This document shows, one piece after another, positions 1 to 11,228 of a DNA stretch of 64,000 nt. Both the position numbers and the translations under genes were made by a program. Source of the DNA: Candidatus Photodesmus katoptron Akat1 (GTDB lineage: Bacteria > Pseudomonadota > Gammaproteobacteria > Enterobacterales > Vibrionaceae); the NCBI RefSeq assembly GCF_000478685.1, contig NZ_AMSD01000001.1, positions 186,001 to 250,000 of the forward strand, read 5' to 3'. Below the pieces are notes generated by a model, which was given only the letters and a program-made list of their open reading frames with translations, did no database searches and was not told where the DNA came from. Each line of letters starts with the position of its first letter. Within the stretch, counting starts at the first letter, position 1.

Positions 1-32
1 ATTTATCATCTCCGTTTTCCCTGATGTTTAGG

Positions 33-1298
33 TTAAAACTCTTTTTTTATCCAATTACGTAAACGACCAATAAATCCTGATATTGATTGGTGATTTACTT
101 TGCTATATCCAATACCATTAGCTATTTGACTATTTTTTGCATAATGAAGCAAACCAACTACTGTAGAATGATATGGCTCTTTAACACAATCTGTTAAGCC
201 ATGAACTCCAATTGGTTGACAAACTCTAACTTGATTATTAAATACTCGTTCAGCACACTCTACTAAACCATCTATTTTTGATGCCCCGCCAGTAAGCACA
301 ATGCCAGACGCTAAATGATGTTTAAGACCATTTTTATATAATTTACCTTGAACTACATTAATAACTTGATTAACTAAAGTCATCAGCTCAGTATAACGAG
401 GCTCTATTACTGAAGACAACATTTCCCTTCGTAAAATTTGAGGTGTTCTAGTTCCAATACTTGGTATATTGATGATATCATCTTTATCCGTTGATGCATG
501 TACTGCAGAGCCATGTCTAATCTTAATTTCTTCAGCATCGTTCACTGTAATACCAAATGCAAATGCAATGTCGTTCGTAACTGAATCCCCCGCATAAGAA
601 AAAACTTCAGTATGCCTTAAAACACCATCGGTCCAGATAGATAAATCCATTGTCCCTGCACCTATATCAACTACGCAAATACCATGTTCACGTTCATCAT
701 CGGTAATAACAGCATTACTAGTGGCTAATCCTGAATAAACAAGTTGCTTAACTTTAATGCCACAACGCTCTGCAACCTTAATTATATTTTTAGCCATATC
801 AGTATGACAAGAAATTAAATGCACACTAACTTCCATACGAACACCAGACAAACCAAGTGGATTTTTAATACCTTCTTGATAATCAAGTGTAAATTCCTGG
901 GGGATTACATGTAAAATTTTTTCTTCATCACTAATTTTTATTGATTTAGCAGTATAAATAACTCGATCTATATCTTTCTGTGATACTTCTTGATCTGTAA
1001 CAATACCCATACCTTTTTCAATTCGACTATTTATATGCTTGTCAGAAAGTGATAAAAAAACCTCACTAATTTCATATCCTGCCATTAGCTCAGCTTGTTC
1101 TAATGCTTTTTGAACAGATTTTACAATTAAGTCTAAATCACTTACCCCTCCTTTTTTCATACCTTTAGAAGGAGTATACCCTGCCCCTAGAATATTAATT
1201 TGAGAATCAGGCAATATCTCAGCAATCAAAGCTGATACAGCAGCAGTTCCTATATCAAGAGCAACAATAATTTTTTCATCGCTGGAAGCTCTAGTCAT
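33..1298 (-). CDS. ftsA: cell division protein FtsA
   Basis: FtsA is the actin-like protein that tethers FtsZ filaments to the inner membrane and recruits later divisome proteins. The 421-residue product is full length for the family (E. coli 420). Visible marks are the N-terminal phosphate-binding segment around DIGTAAVSALIAE, the second nucleotide-binding segment CVVDIGAGTMDLSIW, the LTGGASKIDGL motif, and the C-terminal amphipathic membrane-targeting helix ending NWIKKEF. The ATG overlaps the ftsQ stop by 4 bp, which suggests translational coupling. Downstream, the last bases of the window (minus strand) hold a GGAG-type ribosome site, placed where ftsZ would start just outside the window. 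Identification is secure. Confidence 0.97.
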   Translation of the reverse strand: MTRASSDEKIIVALDIGTAAVSALIAEILPDSQINILGAGYTPSKGMKKGGVSDLDLIVKSVQKALEQAELMAGYEISEVFLSLSDKHINSRIEKGMGIVTDQEVSQKDIDRVIYTAKSIKISDEEKILHVIPQEFTLDYQEGIKNPLGLSGVRMEVSVHLISCHTDMAKNIIKVAERCGIKVKQLVYSGLATSNAVITDDEREHGICVVDIGAGTMDLSIWTDGVLRHTEVFSYAGDSVTNDIAFAFGITVNDAEEIKIRHGSAVHASTDKDDIINIPSIGTRTPQILRREMLSSVIEPRYTELMTLVNQVINVVQGKLYKNGLKHHLASGIVLTGGASKIDGLVECAERVFNNQVRVCQPIGVHGLTDCVKEPYHSTVVGLLHYAKNSQIANGIGYSKVNHQSISGFIGRLRNWIKKEF

Positions 1299-2080
1299 CT
1301 TCTACTCACTTCAACTGACGTTTGTTTAGAGAACCAACCAATAGCGGCTCCAGTATCATATCTCAGATCAACATAACTAATATTCTGGCTAGTATCTGTT
1401 CCTAAATTTGTATAAAGCCTCAAGAAACGGTTGATTCGCTTACTTAGTGACTTTTTCCCAAGTTCCAATCTAATACCATTATCTAAAATTAAATGCCATG
1501 CTCGACGTTCATCTAAGCCTATTGAATGAATTTTCAGACCTAATGATTTTAAAAATGGAGTAATTTTATAATAAATGTCTAAAACTTCCTGACTACTTCC
1601 TTTTGGGCCATGTAGTCTAACTAGTTTTCCTTTTAACTGAGTAATATCTGCATTAAAAAAATCACCTTTTGTACTTAATAAAACATCTTCATTCCAAATA
1701 GCTTCAACATTATGCTCAATTAAAAAAATTTTAATTGTATCGGGCCATTGCTTGCGAATAGCAGCATGAGAAACCCAAGGTATTGAAGAAATTATATCTT
1801 GCAATACCTTGATATCCTGGGACATAAAAGTTCCAATGGATTCTAGTTTATTAAAAGCATGTTGAATATCTCCTACTGTTACATGATTTAAATCACCTTC
1901 AAGTACCATTCTAGAAAGTGGTAGCCGATTATCATCCCACATCCAAGATAAAACCAAGTAAAGAAGAAAAATAATTGATAGCAAAACCATCAAAAAAAAC
2001 AAACCTCCAACAATATGCTGCTGAAAATAGGGAGCAACTCCTTTTTTATTATTTTCATCTTCGCAAATAGTTCTTATCAA
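1295..2080 (-). CDS. ftsQ: cell division protein FtsQ
   Basis: FtsQ is a bitopic inner-membrane protein that joins the FtsBL pair to the divisome. The 261-residue product has a cytoplasmic tail, one membrane helix (about residues 26-46), a POTRA domain beginning near LEGDLNHVTVGDIQ and a beta domain with the ERRAWHLILDNG segment typical of the family. No ATG lies near the expected N-terminus; the likely start is TTG at 2080, preceded at about 7 nt by AAGGAAG. It follows murC directly, with no ddl between them, which is the arrangement I recall for vibrios rather than enterics. It overlaps ftsA by 4 bp. Confidence 0.95.
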   Translation of the reverse strand: MIRTICEDENNKKGVAPYFQQHIVGGLFFLMVLLSIIFLLYLVLSWMWDDNRLPLSRMVLEGDLNHVTVGDIQHAFNKLESIGTFMSQDIKVLQDIISSIPWVSHAAIRKQWPDTIKIFLIEHNVEAIWNEDVLLSTKGDFFNADITQLKGKLVRLHGPKGSSQEVLDIYYKITPFLKSLGLKIHSIGLDERRAWHLILDNGIRLELGKKSLSKRINRFLRLYTNLGTDTSQNISYVDLRYDTGAAIGWFSKQTSVEVSRR

Positions 2081-2212
2081 ATTAATACTTCCTTAAGTTT
2101 AATTAATTTTTAACCCTAAAATAATCTTAACTTAAATTAAATTATACTAAGCTAATACAAAGTATCAAATGTAGAAAGTTATGATTGAAAGATCAAAGAT
2201 AAGTTAATTTAT

Positions 2213-3646
2213 TTAAACCCCACAAATAGGCACCTTCCTATTAGAATGTAATCGCATATTTTTAAGGTTTAATCTAAAAATAAGAAGTTGTTTGGCTACT
2301 TGAGCAATATCACCTGCACCTTGAGTTAATAATAAATCACCATCTTGTAAAATATCTGATAATACTGAAAATACCATACTTTCAGAAGATAAAATTGGTG
2401 TAATCTTTCCACGATTATGGATACTTTGACACAAGGAAGGTGTATCAGCACCTGGAATAGGAGATTCACCGGCAGAATATACATCAAGCATAATTAGTAA
2501 ATCAACCTGTTCTAAAACATTCAGAAAATCATTATATAAATCACGAGTTCGAGTATAACGATGAGGCTGAAAAATCATTACTAACCGCCTATTTTTCCAA
2601 CTAGCACGAACTGCTTTAATAGTTACATCAACTTCAGTTGGATGATGTCCGTAATCATCTACTAGAACAACTTGACCATCACCTATATCAAATTCTCCTA
2701 AGTAATCAAATCTGCGACCAGTACCCTGAGTTCCAATCATTGCTGCTAAAATAGCTTCGTCATTAATATTATCTTCTGTTGCTACTGCAATTGCTGCTAC
2801 AGCATTTAGTGCATTATGACGACCTGGAATATTAAGAGTGGTTTCTAATTTTTTTTTACCACGACGAAGTACAGTAAATTTACCTTGTAATCCTATCTGA
2901 TAATAATTTTCTATACGAACATCTGCACATTCTGAAAAACCATAAGTAATTACTTGACGATTAATTCTAGGTATGAGGTCACGAATAACAGGATCATCAA
3001 CACATACTATTGCTTGACCATAAAATGGAAGATTGTGTAAAAAGTCGATGAAAGCCTGTCTAAGTATTTCAAAATTTCCATCATATGTATCCATGTGATC
3101 AGCTTCAATATTAGTTACAATACTGACCATAGGTTGCAAATGCAAAAATGAAGCATCACTTTCATCAGCTTCAGCAATAAGAATTTTACTAGACCCTAAT
3201 CGAGCATGTGTACCAGCGCTTTTAACTAAACCACCATTCACAAATGTTGGATCTAATCCAGCTTCTAAATAAATCTGAGTTACTAATGCAGTAGTGGTTG
3301 TTTTTCCATGAGTTCCAGATACTGCAATCCCATAACGAAAACGCATTAACTCAGCTAGCATTTCTGCTCGACTAATAATAGGAATTTGACGTTCTCGAGC
3401 TGCAATAATTTCTGGGTTACAAGAATGAATAGCAGTTGAAATTACTACTACACTTGCTTCTTCTATATTTTCTGATTGATGCCCAATATAAATAACTGCA
3501 CCTTTTTTAATAAGAGATTTAACAATAGTACTTTCTGATACATCTGATCCAGTAATATTATAACCTTCATTAAGTAAAACTTCTGCAATTCCACTCATAC
3601 CCGCACCACCGATACCAATAAAATGAATAGACGTAACTTTACGCAT
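2213..3646 (-). CDS. murC: UDP-N-acetylmuramate--L-alanine ligase
   Basis: MurC adds L-alanine to UDP-MurNAc, the first amino acid of the peptidoglycan stem peptide, in the cytoplasm with ATP. The 477-residue protein shows the N-terminal Rossmann glycine motif GIGGAGMSG (residues 11-19), the ATP-binding P-loop GTHGKTTTT (111-119), the Mur central region [12 protein letters not shown] and the C-terminal domain with [10 protein letters not shown] and FQPHRYTR. Length and motifs are normal. It lies between murG and ftsQ in the minus-strand dcw cluster; the 132 bp before ftsQ contain no gene. The ATG start gives the canonical family N-terminus. Confidence 0.97.
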   Translation of the reverse strand: MRKVTSIHFIGIGGAGMSGIAEVLLNEGYNITGSDVSESTIVKSLIKKGAVIYIGHQSENIEEASVVVISTAIHSCNPEIIAARERQIPIISRAEMLAELMRFRYGIAVSGTHGKTTTTALVTQIYLEAGLDPTFVNGGLVKSAGTHARLGSSKILIAEADESDASFLHLQPMVSIVTNIEADHMDTYDGNFEILRQAFIDFLHNLPFYGQAIVCVDDPVIRDLIPRINRQVITYGFSECADVRIENYYQIGLQGKFTVLRRGKKKLETTLNIPGRHNALNAVAAIAVATEDNINDEAILAAMIGTQGTGRRFDYLGEFDIGDGQVVLVDDYGHHPTEVDVTIKAVRASWKNRRLVMIFQPHRYTRTRDLYNDFLNVLEQVDLLIMLDVYSAGESPIPGADTPSLCQSIHNRGKITPILSSESMVFSVLSDILQDGDLLLTQGAGDIAQVAKQLLIFRLNLKNMRLHSNRKVPICGV

Positions 3647-3714
3647 TTTATAATGCCGTTTATAAATTTGGTCTAATTCTCAAGTATATTTTATGATATA
3701 TCAATCTAATTTTA

Positions 3715-4776
3715 TTATTTTACTAAACTTACAATGGTATTTGCGACTTTTTGTCCTGCATCTGTAATTGCTAATTTACGAGCTTTTTTAGCCATATCAA
3801 TAAGATGAACTCTGTTAAGTTTAGAAATCTCAAAAACTAATTTTTCAACACTTAATTCAGTTTGTTTAATGATTTTTGCTGCTCCAGATTTTACTAAAAA
3901 GTCAGCGTTAAGTGACTGATGATGATCTTTGTGAATAAATGGAATAAAAATAGCAGGCAGACCAGCTACTGCTATTTCAGAGACAGTTAAAGCACCAGAA
4001 CGAGATACTACTAGATCTGCCCAACCATATGCTTCTGATATATTATCAATAAATTCAATAACTTTTACTTGATTAAAATTTACTTTGTAATAAGCTGATT
4101 TAATTCCTTTTTTCTTATATTTCCCTACTTGATGTAACACTTGATAAGTATTACCTAACTTAAACATTACTTTAGGCATAATTGTATTTAAAATCAGTGC
4201 TCCCTGACTACCTCCTATTACCAAGATACGAATAGGACCTTTTCTCTCTTTCATACGAATTTCAGGAGGATCTAATTCTATAATACTCTTTCGTATTGGA
4301 TTGCCTACAGTTTCTGCTTTTGATAATGTACCAGGAAATGCTTGTAACACTTTCTTAGATATCTTCGATAACCATTTGTTTGTTAAACCAGAAACTGAAT
4401 TTTGTTCATGTAATACTATAGGTACGTCGCTCAACCATGCAGCAAAAACCCCTGGTCCGCTAACATAACTTCCCATACCAAGAACAATATCTGGTTTCCA
4501 TTTTTTTATATATTTTCGTGCTTTTAAAACCGCATAAAAAAAATTTAGACACACCTTAATCCATTCTATCTTTTTTTTTCCTTGCAACCCTTGTATTTTA
4601 ATAAAATAAATTGGAATGCCATATTTTGGAACCAAACATGTTTCCATACATTCAAAATTACCAATCCAAGCAATTGACCAATTTTGTTGCTCAAGCTGTT
4701 TAGAAACCGCTAAGCCAGAAAATATATGTCCACCAGTTCCACCAGCCATTATCATTAATTTCTTATTGTTCTTCAT
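3715..4776 (-). CDS. murG: UDP-GlcNAc:undecaprenyl-PP-MurNAc-pentapeptide GlcNAc transferase
   Basis: MurG is the peripheral inner-membrane GT-B glycosyltransferase that turns lipid I into lipid II. The 353-residue product (E. coli 355) begins with the acceptor-site glycine loop [14 protein letters not shown], and has [11 protein letters not shown], the [12 protein letters not shown] segment, the UDP-sugar-side GGSQGA loop, and the [10 protein letters not shown] and DHHQSLNA motifs of the nucleotide-sugar pocket. The start overlaps the end of ftsW by 14 bp. It sits in its usual place between ftsW and murC. Confidence 0.97.
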   Translation of the reverse strand: MKNNKKLMIMAGGTGGHIFSGLAVSKQLEQQNWSIAWIGNFECMETCLVPKYGIPIYFIKIQGLQGKKKIEWIKVCLNFFYAVLKARKYIKKWKPDIVLGMGSYVSGPGVFAAWLSDVPIVLHEQNSVSGLTNKWLSKISKKVLQAFPGTLSKAETVGNPIRKSIIELDPPEIRMKERKGPIRILVIGGSQGALILNTIMPKVMFKLGNTYQVLHQVGKYKKKGIKSAYYKVNFNQVKVIEFIDNISEAYGWADLVVSRSGALTVSEIAVAGLPAIFIPFIHKDHHQSLNADFLVKSGAAKIIKQTELSVEKLVFEISKLNRVHLIDMAKKARKLAITDAGQKVANTIVSLVK

Positions 4777-5941
4777 AATTTTTTATCGTCAATCGATATT
4801 CATAATCAATACGTAATAACATAGAAATAGCAATAGATATAATGATCAAACTTGAACCACCATAACTAACAAGTGGCAATGTAAGACCTTTAGTTGGAAC
4901 AATACCAGTAACTGCACCTACATTAATTAATGTTTGTAAAGTGAACCAAATCGAGAAAGAAAATGCTAAATAACCAGAAAAATATTGATTATTTTCAAAG
5001 GATTTCTTTCCAATAAAAAGAGCTTTTAACACCAAATTTAAAATTAGGAATAAAACTAAGATCACTCCAATAAAACCTAGTTCTTCAGCCAATACTGCAA
5101 ATACAAAATCTGTATGTGCCTCTGGTAAATACTCAAGTTTTTGTATTGAGTTACCTAATCCTTGACCAAACCAACTACCTCTACCAAATGCCATCAATGA
5201 TTGAGTTAATTGGTAACCACTCCCAAATGGATCTTCCCAAGGGTCTAAAAATGAAATCACTCGCTGGATTCGATAAGGTTCTAAAAAAATCAATAAAATA
5301 ATAGACATTATTCCAAGAGCTATAAATGCAATAAAATGTAATAGCTTTGCACCAGCAATAAATAACATCCCAAATAAAGTAACTAGCATAACGATTATAC
5401 TCCCTAAATCTGGTTGATATAGTAGTAAAATAGCTAAAGAGGAAAACACCATAACAGGTTTTAAAAAACCACCAAAGAAAGTACTTCTTACTTCTTTTTG
5501 TTTTCTTACTAAATATCCTGACATAAATATGAAAAGTGTCAATTTAGCTAATTCTGCTGGTTGAAAATTAAACATACCAAAAGATAACCAACGGGATGAA
5601 CCATTCACTGGTTTTCCAAATACTAAAACAAGACCTAATAAAAAAAATGAAATAGCAAGTAATAATGGACTACATTTCATCCAATATTCCAGTGGAATTT
5701 TTAAGATTATGCTTGATATAAACAAAGCTAAAATACAAAAGATAGCGTGGCGAAACATAAAATAGAAAGGCTGCCCTGCTAATCTTATACTGATAGGGAA
5801 AGATGCAGAAGTAACCATAATCAAACCAACTAACATTAAACATAGTGAGGTCCAAAGTAATTGTCTATCAAAACCAATGAATTTTTTAGAAAAAAAAATC
5901 TGTTTTTTTAGTAGAGGGAAAAAGTTCTTTAGTAAGTCCAT
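4763..5941 (-). CDS. ftsW: septal peptidoglycan glycosyltransferase FtsW
   Basis: FtsW is the SEDS-family polymerase that, with FtsI, makes septal glycan strands from lipid II. The 392-residue product has about ten hydrophobic segments and the family signatures [48 protein letters not shown] and the C-terminal [16 protein letters not shown]. It is slightly shorter than E. coli FtsW (414) at the N-terminus. Two starts are possible: ATG at 5941, chosen here, which shares one base with the murD TGA stop, or GTG at 5944. It is translationally linked to both murD and murG. Confidence 0.96.
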   Translation of the reverse strand: MDLLKNFFPLLKKQIFFSKKFIGFDRQLLWTSLCLMLVGLIMVTSASFPISIRLAGQPFYFMFRHAIFCILALFISSIILKIPLEYWMKCSPLLLAISFFLLGLVLVFGKPVNGSSRWLSFGMFNFQPAELAKLTLFIFMSGYLVRKQKEVRSTFFGGFLKPVMVFSSLAILLLYQPDLGSIIVMLVTLFGMLFIAGAKLLHFIAFIALGIMSIILLIFLEPYRIQRVISFLDPWEDPFGSGYQLTQSLMAFGRGSWFGQGLGNSIQKLEYLPEAHTDFVFAVLAEELGFIGVILVLFLILNLVLKALFIGKKSFENNQYFSGYLAFSFSIWFTLQTLINVGAVTGIVPTKGLTLPLVSYGGSSLIIISIAISMLLRIDYEYRLTIKNYEEQ

Positions 5942-7275
5942 CACTCTAATCCTAAATTAGAAAATTTTTTAGCAAGCTCAACAAACAGATCTCCCCTTTT
6001 CATAAAGTTTTCAAATTGATCTGAACTAGAACAAGCTGGTGATAGCATTACGATATCCCCTTTTTTGATCCTTGTAATTATTGTACTTATAATAGAGTTT
6101 ATAGAATCATATAACTTAGCCGATGAATGTAACAACATAAATTTTTTTCCATCACGACCAAAACAACAAAGTTCCACATTTAGATTTTTTAGTATAGGTT
6201 TTAGTGCAGATAAGTTGGCATTTTTACTGTCACCACCTACTAACAAATATAACTTTCCTGGACATGTTAATTGATACAAAGCAGCTAAAGTACTAGCAAC
6301 ATTAGTAGATTTTGAATCATTAACCCATTTAATTCCATTATTATTTAAAACAACTTGACAACGATGTTGCAAACCTCGGTAGGACTTTAGTAAAGCTATA
6401 CCTTTATTATAATCAACACCAGATTCTGATAAGAGAGCTAAGACAAATAAAACATTAGAAAAATTATGATAACCAATCATAGCAATTGAATCAGAAGCAA
6501 TAACAGGCCTACCATTAGCTATCAAATGTTCTTTTCCCTTATAGTTTCCTAATTTAAACTGAAAAGAGTTATTAAAACCACATTTAAGTATTTTTTTAGA
6601 TGAATCATCAGGAAAAGTACTTATATCATTTCCATTTACAATGCAAGTTTTCGCATTTTTAAAAATCCTTAATTTAGCTCGACGATAAGCTTCCATAGAT
6701 TGATAACGATCTAAATGGTCTATTGATAAATTCAAAAAAGCTGCAGCAGTTAAGTTTAAACTTGAAGTTGTTTCCAATTGAAAACTTGATATTTCTAAAA
6801 TATAAAGCTCAACTTTTCTTTGAAGTAAATCCAAGGCTGGTATCCCTATATTACCGCCAACAGCAACATTCACACCACTAGACTTAGCTAGCAATCCAGC
6901 TAAATCTACAACTGTACTTTTTCCATTTGAACCAGTAACTGCAATAACCGGCTTATCAACTTGCCAAGAAAAAAGCTCAATATCACCAACAACTTGAATG
7001 CCTTTGTCTATTGCTTGTTGAATTTCTTTAGTTAACAGTGATATTCCAGGATTAACTACAATTAAATTAGCCTTAAATAACCAAGAAAGATTCCAACGAC
7101 CTTGGGATAGCTCTACTGAATCTGGCAGATTATTTCTACCAGGAGGATTCAATCTAGTATCAATAACTTTAATTGTTAACTTTTTAGGAAGTTTAATTAA
7201 ATAGTTAACAACTGAAATCCCAGTAACACCAAGGCCAACTACTACAACATAGTTAATAAATTTCCAACGATTCAT
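5941..7275 (-). CDS. murD: UDP-N-acetylmuramoyl-L-alanine--D-glutamate ligase
   Basis: MurD adds D-glutamate to UDP-MurNAc-L-Ala. The 444-residue protein has the N-terminal Rossmann-like motif [10 protein letters not shown], the P-loop TGSNGKST (residues 114-121), the [10 protein letters not shown] magnesium/substrate region and the C-terminal KSTNVAST and LLVGGDSKN segments. Length matches E. coli (438). It is followed immediately by ftsW (one-base overlap) and preceded by mraY with a 19 bp gap. All motifs expected of a working Mur ligase are present. Confidence 0.96.
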   Translation of the reverse strand: MNRWKFINYVVVVGLGVTGISVVNYLIKLPKKLTIKVIDTRLNPPGRNNLPDSVELSQGRWNLSWLFKANLIVVNPGISLLTKEIQQAIDKGIQVVGDIELFSWQVDKPVIAVTGSNGKSTVVDLAGLLAKSSGVNVAVGGNIGIPALDLLQRKVELYILEISSFQLETTSSLNLTAAAFLNLSIDHLDRYQSMEAYRRAKLRIFKNAKTCIVNGNDISTFPDDSSKKILKCGFNNSFQFKLGNYKGKEHLIANGRPVIASDSIAMIGYHNFSNVLFVLALLSESGVDYNKGIALLKSYRGLQHRCQVVLNNNGIKWVNDSKSTNVASTLAALYQLTCPGKLYLLVGGDSKNANLSALKPILKNLNVELCCFGRDGKKFMLLHSSAKLYDSINSIISTIITRIKKGDIVMLSPACSSSDQFENFMKRGDLFVELAKKFSNLGLE

Positions 7276-7294
7276 TTATAAAATACAGTGTTTT

Positions 7295-8377
7295 TTATCG
7301 AACTTTTAGCGTAACTAAACCAATTAATACTAGGACAATTGAGACAATCCAAAAACGGACAATAACACGTGGTTCAGGACAACCTTTTAGTTCATAATGA
7401 TGATGAATGGGTGCCATACGAAAAATACGCTGACCACGTAATTTATATGAACCTACCTGTAAAATCACTGATAATGTTTCCATGACAAAAACTCCACCCA
7501 TAATAAACAAAAGGAATTCTTGACGAACTAATACTGCAATTGTCCCTAGAGCACCTCCTAATGCTAGTGAACCTACATCACCCATAAATATTTGAGCTGG
7601 ATAAGTATTAAACCATAAAAAACCAAGACCAGCACCTACAATCGCTGTACATACAATAACTAATTCTGAAGTTTGAGGAATATGAGGAATATGTAAATAA
7701 TTAGCAAAATTTATATTACCTGTAGCCCAAGATATTGAAGCAAAACCAGCAGATACTAATATAGTTGGCATAATAGCTAAACCATCTAAACCATCAGTTA
7801 AATTTACAGCACTACTAGTCCCAATAATTACAAAATAAGCAAGTATAATATACATTAATCCAAGTTGAGGGAGTAATTCCTTAAAAAAAGGTACAACCAG
7901 TTGAGTTGCAGGAGTATTTTTACCATGAGTATAAAGAAGTAAAGCTAAAATTAAGGCAATTAAAGATTGCCAAAAATATTTCCAACCTGCAATTAAACCG
8001 GAGGCATTTTGACTCACTACTTTACGATAGTCATCTATAAAACCAATTGTTCCATAACCTATTAAAACCAATACCACAGACCAAACATAAAGATTTGATA
8101 AATCAGTCCAAAGTAAAATAGTGAAAATAATAGAAACCAAAAGCATCACACCACCCATTGTTGGTCTACCACGTTTGTTAAAGTGTGATTCAGGACCATC
8201 ATTGCGTATAACTTGACCAATTTGCAATAATTTTAAACTTTTAATTAAATGAGGTCCCATCCATAATGAAATACTTAAAGCAGTTAAAATGCTAATAATA
8301 GATCTAAATGATAAATATTCAAATAATCGAAAAAATGAAAAATATGGCTTTAGCCACTCAGCCAGCCAAAGAATCAT
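7295..8377 (-). CDS. mraY: phospho-MurNAc-pentapeptide translocase
   Basis: MraY transfers phospho-MurNAc-pentapeptide from UDP to undecaprenyl phosphate, producing lipid I at the inner membrane. The product is 360 residues, the same as E. coli. It has about ten membrane segments, the conserved DDYRKV loop, [10 protein letters not shown], the [12 protein letters not shown] motif and the histidine cluster [11 protein letters not shown], all catalytic or metal-binding marks of the family. The ATG overlaps the murF TGA by 4 bp. It sits in standard dcw order between murF and murD. Confidence 0.97.
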   Translation of the reverse strand: MILWLAEWLKPYFSFFRLFEYLSFRSIISILTALSISLWMGPHLIKSLKLLQIGQVIRNDGPESHFNKRGRPTMGGVMLLVSIIFTILLWTDLSNLYVWSVVLVLIGYGTIGFIDDYRKVVSQNASGLIAGWKYFWQSLIALILALLLYTHGKNTPATQLVVPFFKELLPQLGLMYIILAYFVIIGTSSAVNLTDGLDGLAIMPTILVSAGFASISWATGNINFANYLHIPHIPQTSELVIVCTAIVGAGLGFLWFNTYPAQIFMGDVGSLALGGALGTIAVLVRQEFLLFIMGGVFVMETLSVILQVGSYKLRGQRIFRMAPIHHHYELKGCPEPRVIVRFWIVSIVLVLIGLVTLKVR

Positions 8378-9735
8378 AAATAATACTCCTTTAATGTAAT
8401 ACTTATTTTACTCATACAAGTACTATTTGCTCCTTTAACTAATAAAATATGATTTCGATCGTCATGTTTTATTAGTTTTTTTTGTATGTATTCAATCATA
8501 TTTTTTCGAGAACTAAAATGTATGCCATGACAAATATCGCTAATAATTTTTGCATCTTTTCCATATGTTAAAACATATTCAAATTTATACTTATTAGCAT
8601 AATTTGCAATGTTATAGTGCAATTGAAAACTTTCCATTCCTAATTCAGTCATATTTCCTAAAATTAACCAACGATAACCTTTGAAATTATTTAATAATAT
8701 AATTGAAGCTTTCATCGATGGTACACTGGCATTGTAACTATCATCAATCAATTTTATGTTCTTTGCTAATTCAATAACTTCAGCACGCTTTTTTACTTTA
8801 ATTAAATTAAGCAAACCATTCTGAATCACAGGAAATTCTATGCCTAACTCCAAAGATAAACAAATTGAAGCAAGTGCATTGGAAACATTATGTTGACCAA
8901 TAATACCTAGGTAAATTTGTCGAGTGCCTTTTACGGTATGAACTAAAAAGTTAGACTTTCCTTCAATATCAATTAGAATATTAGATGCATATACATCTGC
9001 TTTTTCATTATACTGAGAAAAGCTTATTACTCTCTTATCAGTTAATAAAGAATCCCATAATTTACCACCATGGCTATCTAAATTTATTACAGCAACTGCT
9101 CCAGATTTTAAACTTTGATAAATTTCCCCTTTGGCATGCTTTATAGCATTAATAGAACCAAAACCTTCCAAATGAGCTTCTGCTACATTATTAACTAAAG
9201 CGATATCAGGAGAAACTAAATTTGCACTATACGCTATTTCACCAACATGATTAGCTCCAATCTCAATAACAGCATAATCATCCTGTGGTGTAGACCTCAA
9301 CAATGTCAAAGGGACACCAATTTCATTATTGAAATTATCAGCTGTATAAAGGATTTTTCCTTTATTCGCTAAGATACTTACCATCATTTCTTTTACAGTG
9401 GTTTTTCCACAACTACCAGTAATAGCAATTGTCATAGTTTGACAATTTTTGTGTACCCAAGCTGCTAGCTTTCCTAAAGCAATCCTAGTATTATTGACAA
9501 TTACTTGTGGTATAAGCACATCATATCGTTTAGTAACTAGCAATGCTTTTGCACCATTATGAATTGCTTGATATAAAAAATCATCACCATGAAATCGCTT
9601 TCCTGAAATAGCTACAAAAATTGCATCATTACCTATGCTTCGACTATCTATAGATACATTAGAAATTTGAATATTATCTCCAACAAGTTTTGCATTGAGC
9701 AATATGCATAACTGATTTAATGACATGGTAATCAT
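8374..9735 (-). CDS. murF: UDP-N-acetylmuramoyl-tripeptide--D-alanyl-D-alanine ligase
   Basis: MurF adds D-Ala-D-Ala to the UDP-MurNAc tripeptide, completing the pentapeptide. The 453-residue protein (E. coli 452) carries TGSCGKTT (residues 106-113) as its P-loop, [14 protein letters not shown] in the central domain and [11 protein letters not shown] in the C-terminal domain. The first ATG gives the family N-terminus (MITMSLNQL); an in-frame ATG three codons later is the alternative. Both ends overlap neighbours (murE, mraY) by 4 bp, so the cluster is tightly coupled here. Confidence 0.96.
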   Translation of the reverse strand: MITMSLNQLCILLNAKLVGDNIQISNVSIDSRSIGNDAIFVAISGKRFHGDDFLYQAIHNGAKALLVTKRYDVLIPQVIVNNTRIALGKLAAWVHKNCQTMTIAITGSCGKTTVKEMMVSILANKGKILYTADNFNNEIGVPLTLLRSTPQDDYAVIEIGANHVGEIAYSANLVSPDIALVNNVAEAHLEGFGSINAIKHAKGEIYQSLKSGAVAVINLDSHGGKLWDSLLTDKRVISFSQYNEKADVYASNILIDIEGKSNFLVHTVKGTRQIYLGIIGQHNVSNALASICLSLELGIEFPVIQNGLLNLIKVKKRAEVIELAKNIKLIDDSYNASVPSMKASIILLNNFKGYRWLILGNMTELGMESFQLHYNIANYANKYKFEYVLTYGKDAKIISDICHGIHFSSRKNMIEYIQKKLIKHDDRNHILLVKGANSTCMSKISITLKEYYL

Positions 9736-11216
9736 TTAATTCCTAATAGTTTTCTAGCAGATTCACGATCAGAGTAGTAAATCTTACTATTTTTAAAAAC
9801 CTGATGAGTTTCATGACCTTTTCCTGCAAGAAAAATAATATCCTCTTTGCTAGCAAAGTTCAGTGCGAAAGATATCGCTTTATAACGGTTATGTTCAATA
9901 TGAACAGCTAATGGATATTCTAAACCTTTCAGAATATCTGTAATAATACTATCTGGAGATTCACTTCGAGGATTATCATCAGTTAAAATAATTTTATCTG
10001 CATATTTCTCTGCAACCTTTGCCATCATTGAACGCTTGCTTTTATCGCGTTCTCCAGAACAACCAAAAATCAACCATAACTTACCAGAATAATGCACACG
10101 AAGCGCTAACAAAGCTTGTTTTAATCCATCAGGTGTATGAGCGTAATCAACAATAATTTTAGGGTTTCCTTTTGCTTTAAACAATTCCATCCTTCCTATT
10201 ATTGGAAGTAATTTTGGAGCACTTTCAAGCAACTTCTGTTTATCAAACCCAAGCATTAATAAAGAAGAAAAAGCTAATAGTATATTTTCAGCATTAAACC
10301 TTCCAATAAGTGGAACTAAAAGCTCTCCATTGCCATACTTACCTGAAAAAGAAACTTTAATTCCATCTTCAAAATATTGAATTAATTTAGCAAAAATAGA
10401 ATTTGGAGTAAGAATGGACTTTGAAGAAAGAGAAACTGCTAATGCATTTGGCAACTTAATCAACCAATCAGCTCCAGATTTATCATCAGCATTAATGACT
10501 GCCAATTGGCAATCATGCTCAACAAATAAAGAAAATTTTGCTTCTTTATACTCTTGCATAGAAGAATGATAGTCTAAATGATCATGACTTAAATTAGAAA
10601 ATATACCAATAGCAAACTTTAATGAACGTACTCTTCCTTGTACCAAACCGTGTGAGGAAAGCTCCAATGCAGTATATTCAGTACCATGCTTCTCTAAAGT
10701 ACTTAATGTCCTTTGAATATCAATAGCATTAGAGGTAGTATTATTAACTTCTTTCAAGTCATTTAAAAAGCCATTTCCTATTGTTCCCATGACAGCTGCA
10801 CGTTTTCCAAGTAATCCTAACCATTGGGCAATAAGCTGAGAAATTGTTGTTTTTCCATTAGTACCAGTTATACCAATCAGTATATTTGATTTATTATGGT
10901 AAAGACGTCCAGCTAATTCTGATAAACATATATTTAATCGTTTAATATATATAATGGGAATCCCAGAAAAATAATTAATTTTTCCATGCATCATAAAATT
11001 TGATTGAGCTAAAACAATAGTTGCACCAGCATATATTGCATTAGGGATAAATTTTCTAGCATCTATACAATGTCCAATTAATGCGATAAAAGTATCGCCT
11101 TGCATTACTTTTCGGCTATCTAATTCTATACGATGAACGGGTAAATTCCCTATAGCAATATTTGATAGCTTGACCCAAGGGAAAATTAATTGGGAAAGTG
11201 TAATACCAGCATTCAT
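9732..11216 (-). CDS. murE: UDP-MurNAc-L-Ala-D-Glu--meso-diaminopimelate ligase
   Basis: MurE adds the third residue of the stem peptide. The 494-residue product has the P-loop ITGTNGKTT (residues 116-124), the NLSHDHLDYHSS region and, near residue 410, DDNPRSE. DNPR is the motif that in this family reads meso-diaminopimelate instead of lysine, so the organism should make ordinary Gram-negative type peptidoglycan. Length equals E. coli MurE (495). It lies 12 bp after ftsI and overlaps murF by 4 bp. Confidence 0.97.
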   Translation of the reverse strand: MNAGITLSQLIFPWVKLSNIAIGNLPVHRIELDSRKVMQGDTFIALIGHCIDARKFIPNAIYAGATIVLAQSNFMMHGKINYFSGIPIIYIKRLNICLSELAGRLYHNKSNILIGITGTNGKTTISQLIAQWLGLLGKRAAVMGTIGNGFLNDLKEVNNTTSNAIDIQRTLSTLEKHGTEYTALELSSHGLVQGRVRSLKFAIGIFSNLSHDHLDYHSSMQEYKEAKFSLFVEHDCQLAVINADDKSGADWLIKLPNALAVSLSSKSILTPNSIFAKLIQYFEDGIKVSFSGKYGNGELLVPLIGRFNAENILLAFSSLLMLGFDKQKLLESAPKLLPIIGRMELFKAKGNPKIIVDYAHTPDGLKQALLALRVHYSGKLWLIFGCSGERDKSKRSMMAKVAEKYADKIILTDDNPRSESPDSIITDILKGLEYPLAVHIEHNRYKAISFALNFASKEDIIFLAGKGHETHQVFKNSKIYYSDRESARKLLGIK

Positions 11217-11228
11217 AATTCTTCTTCA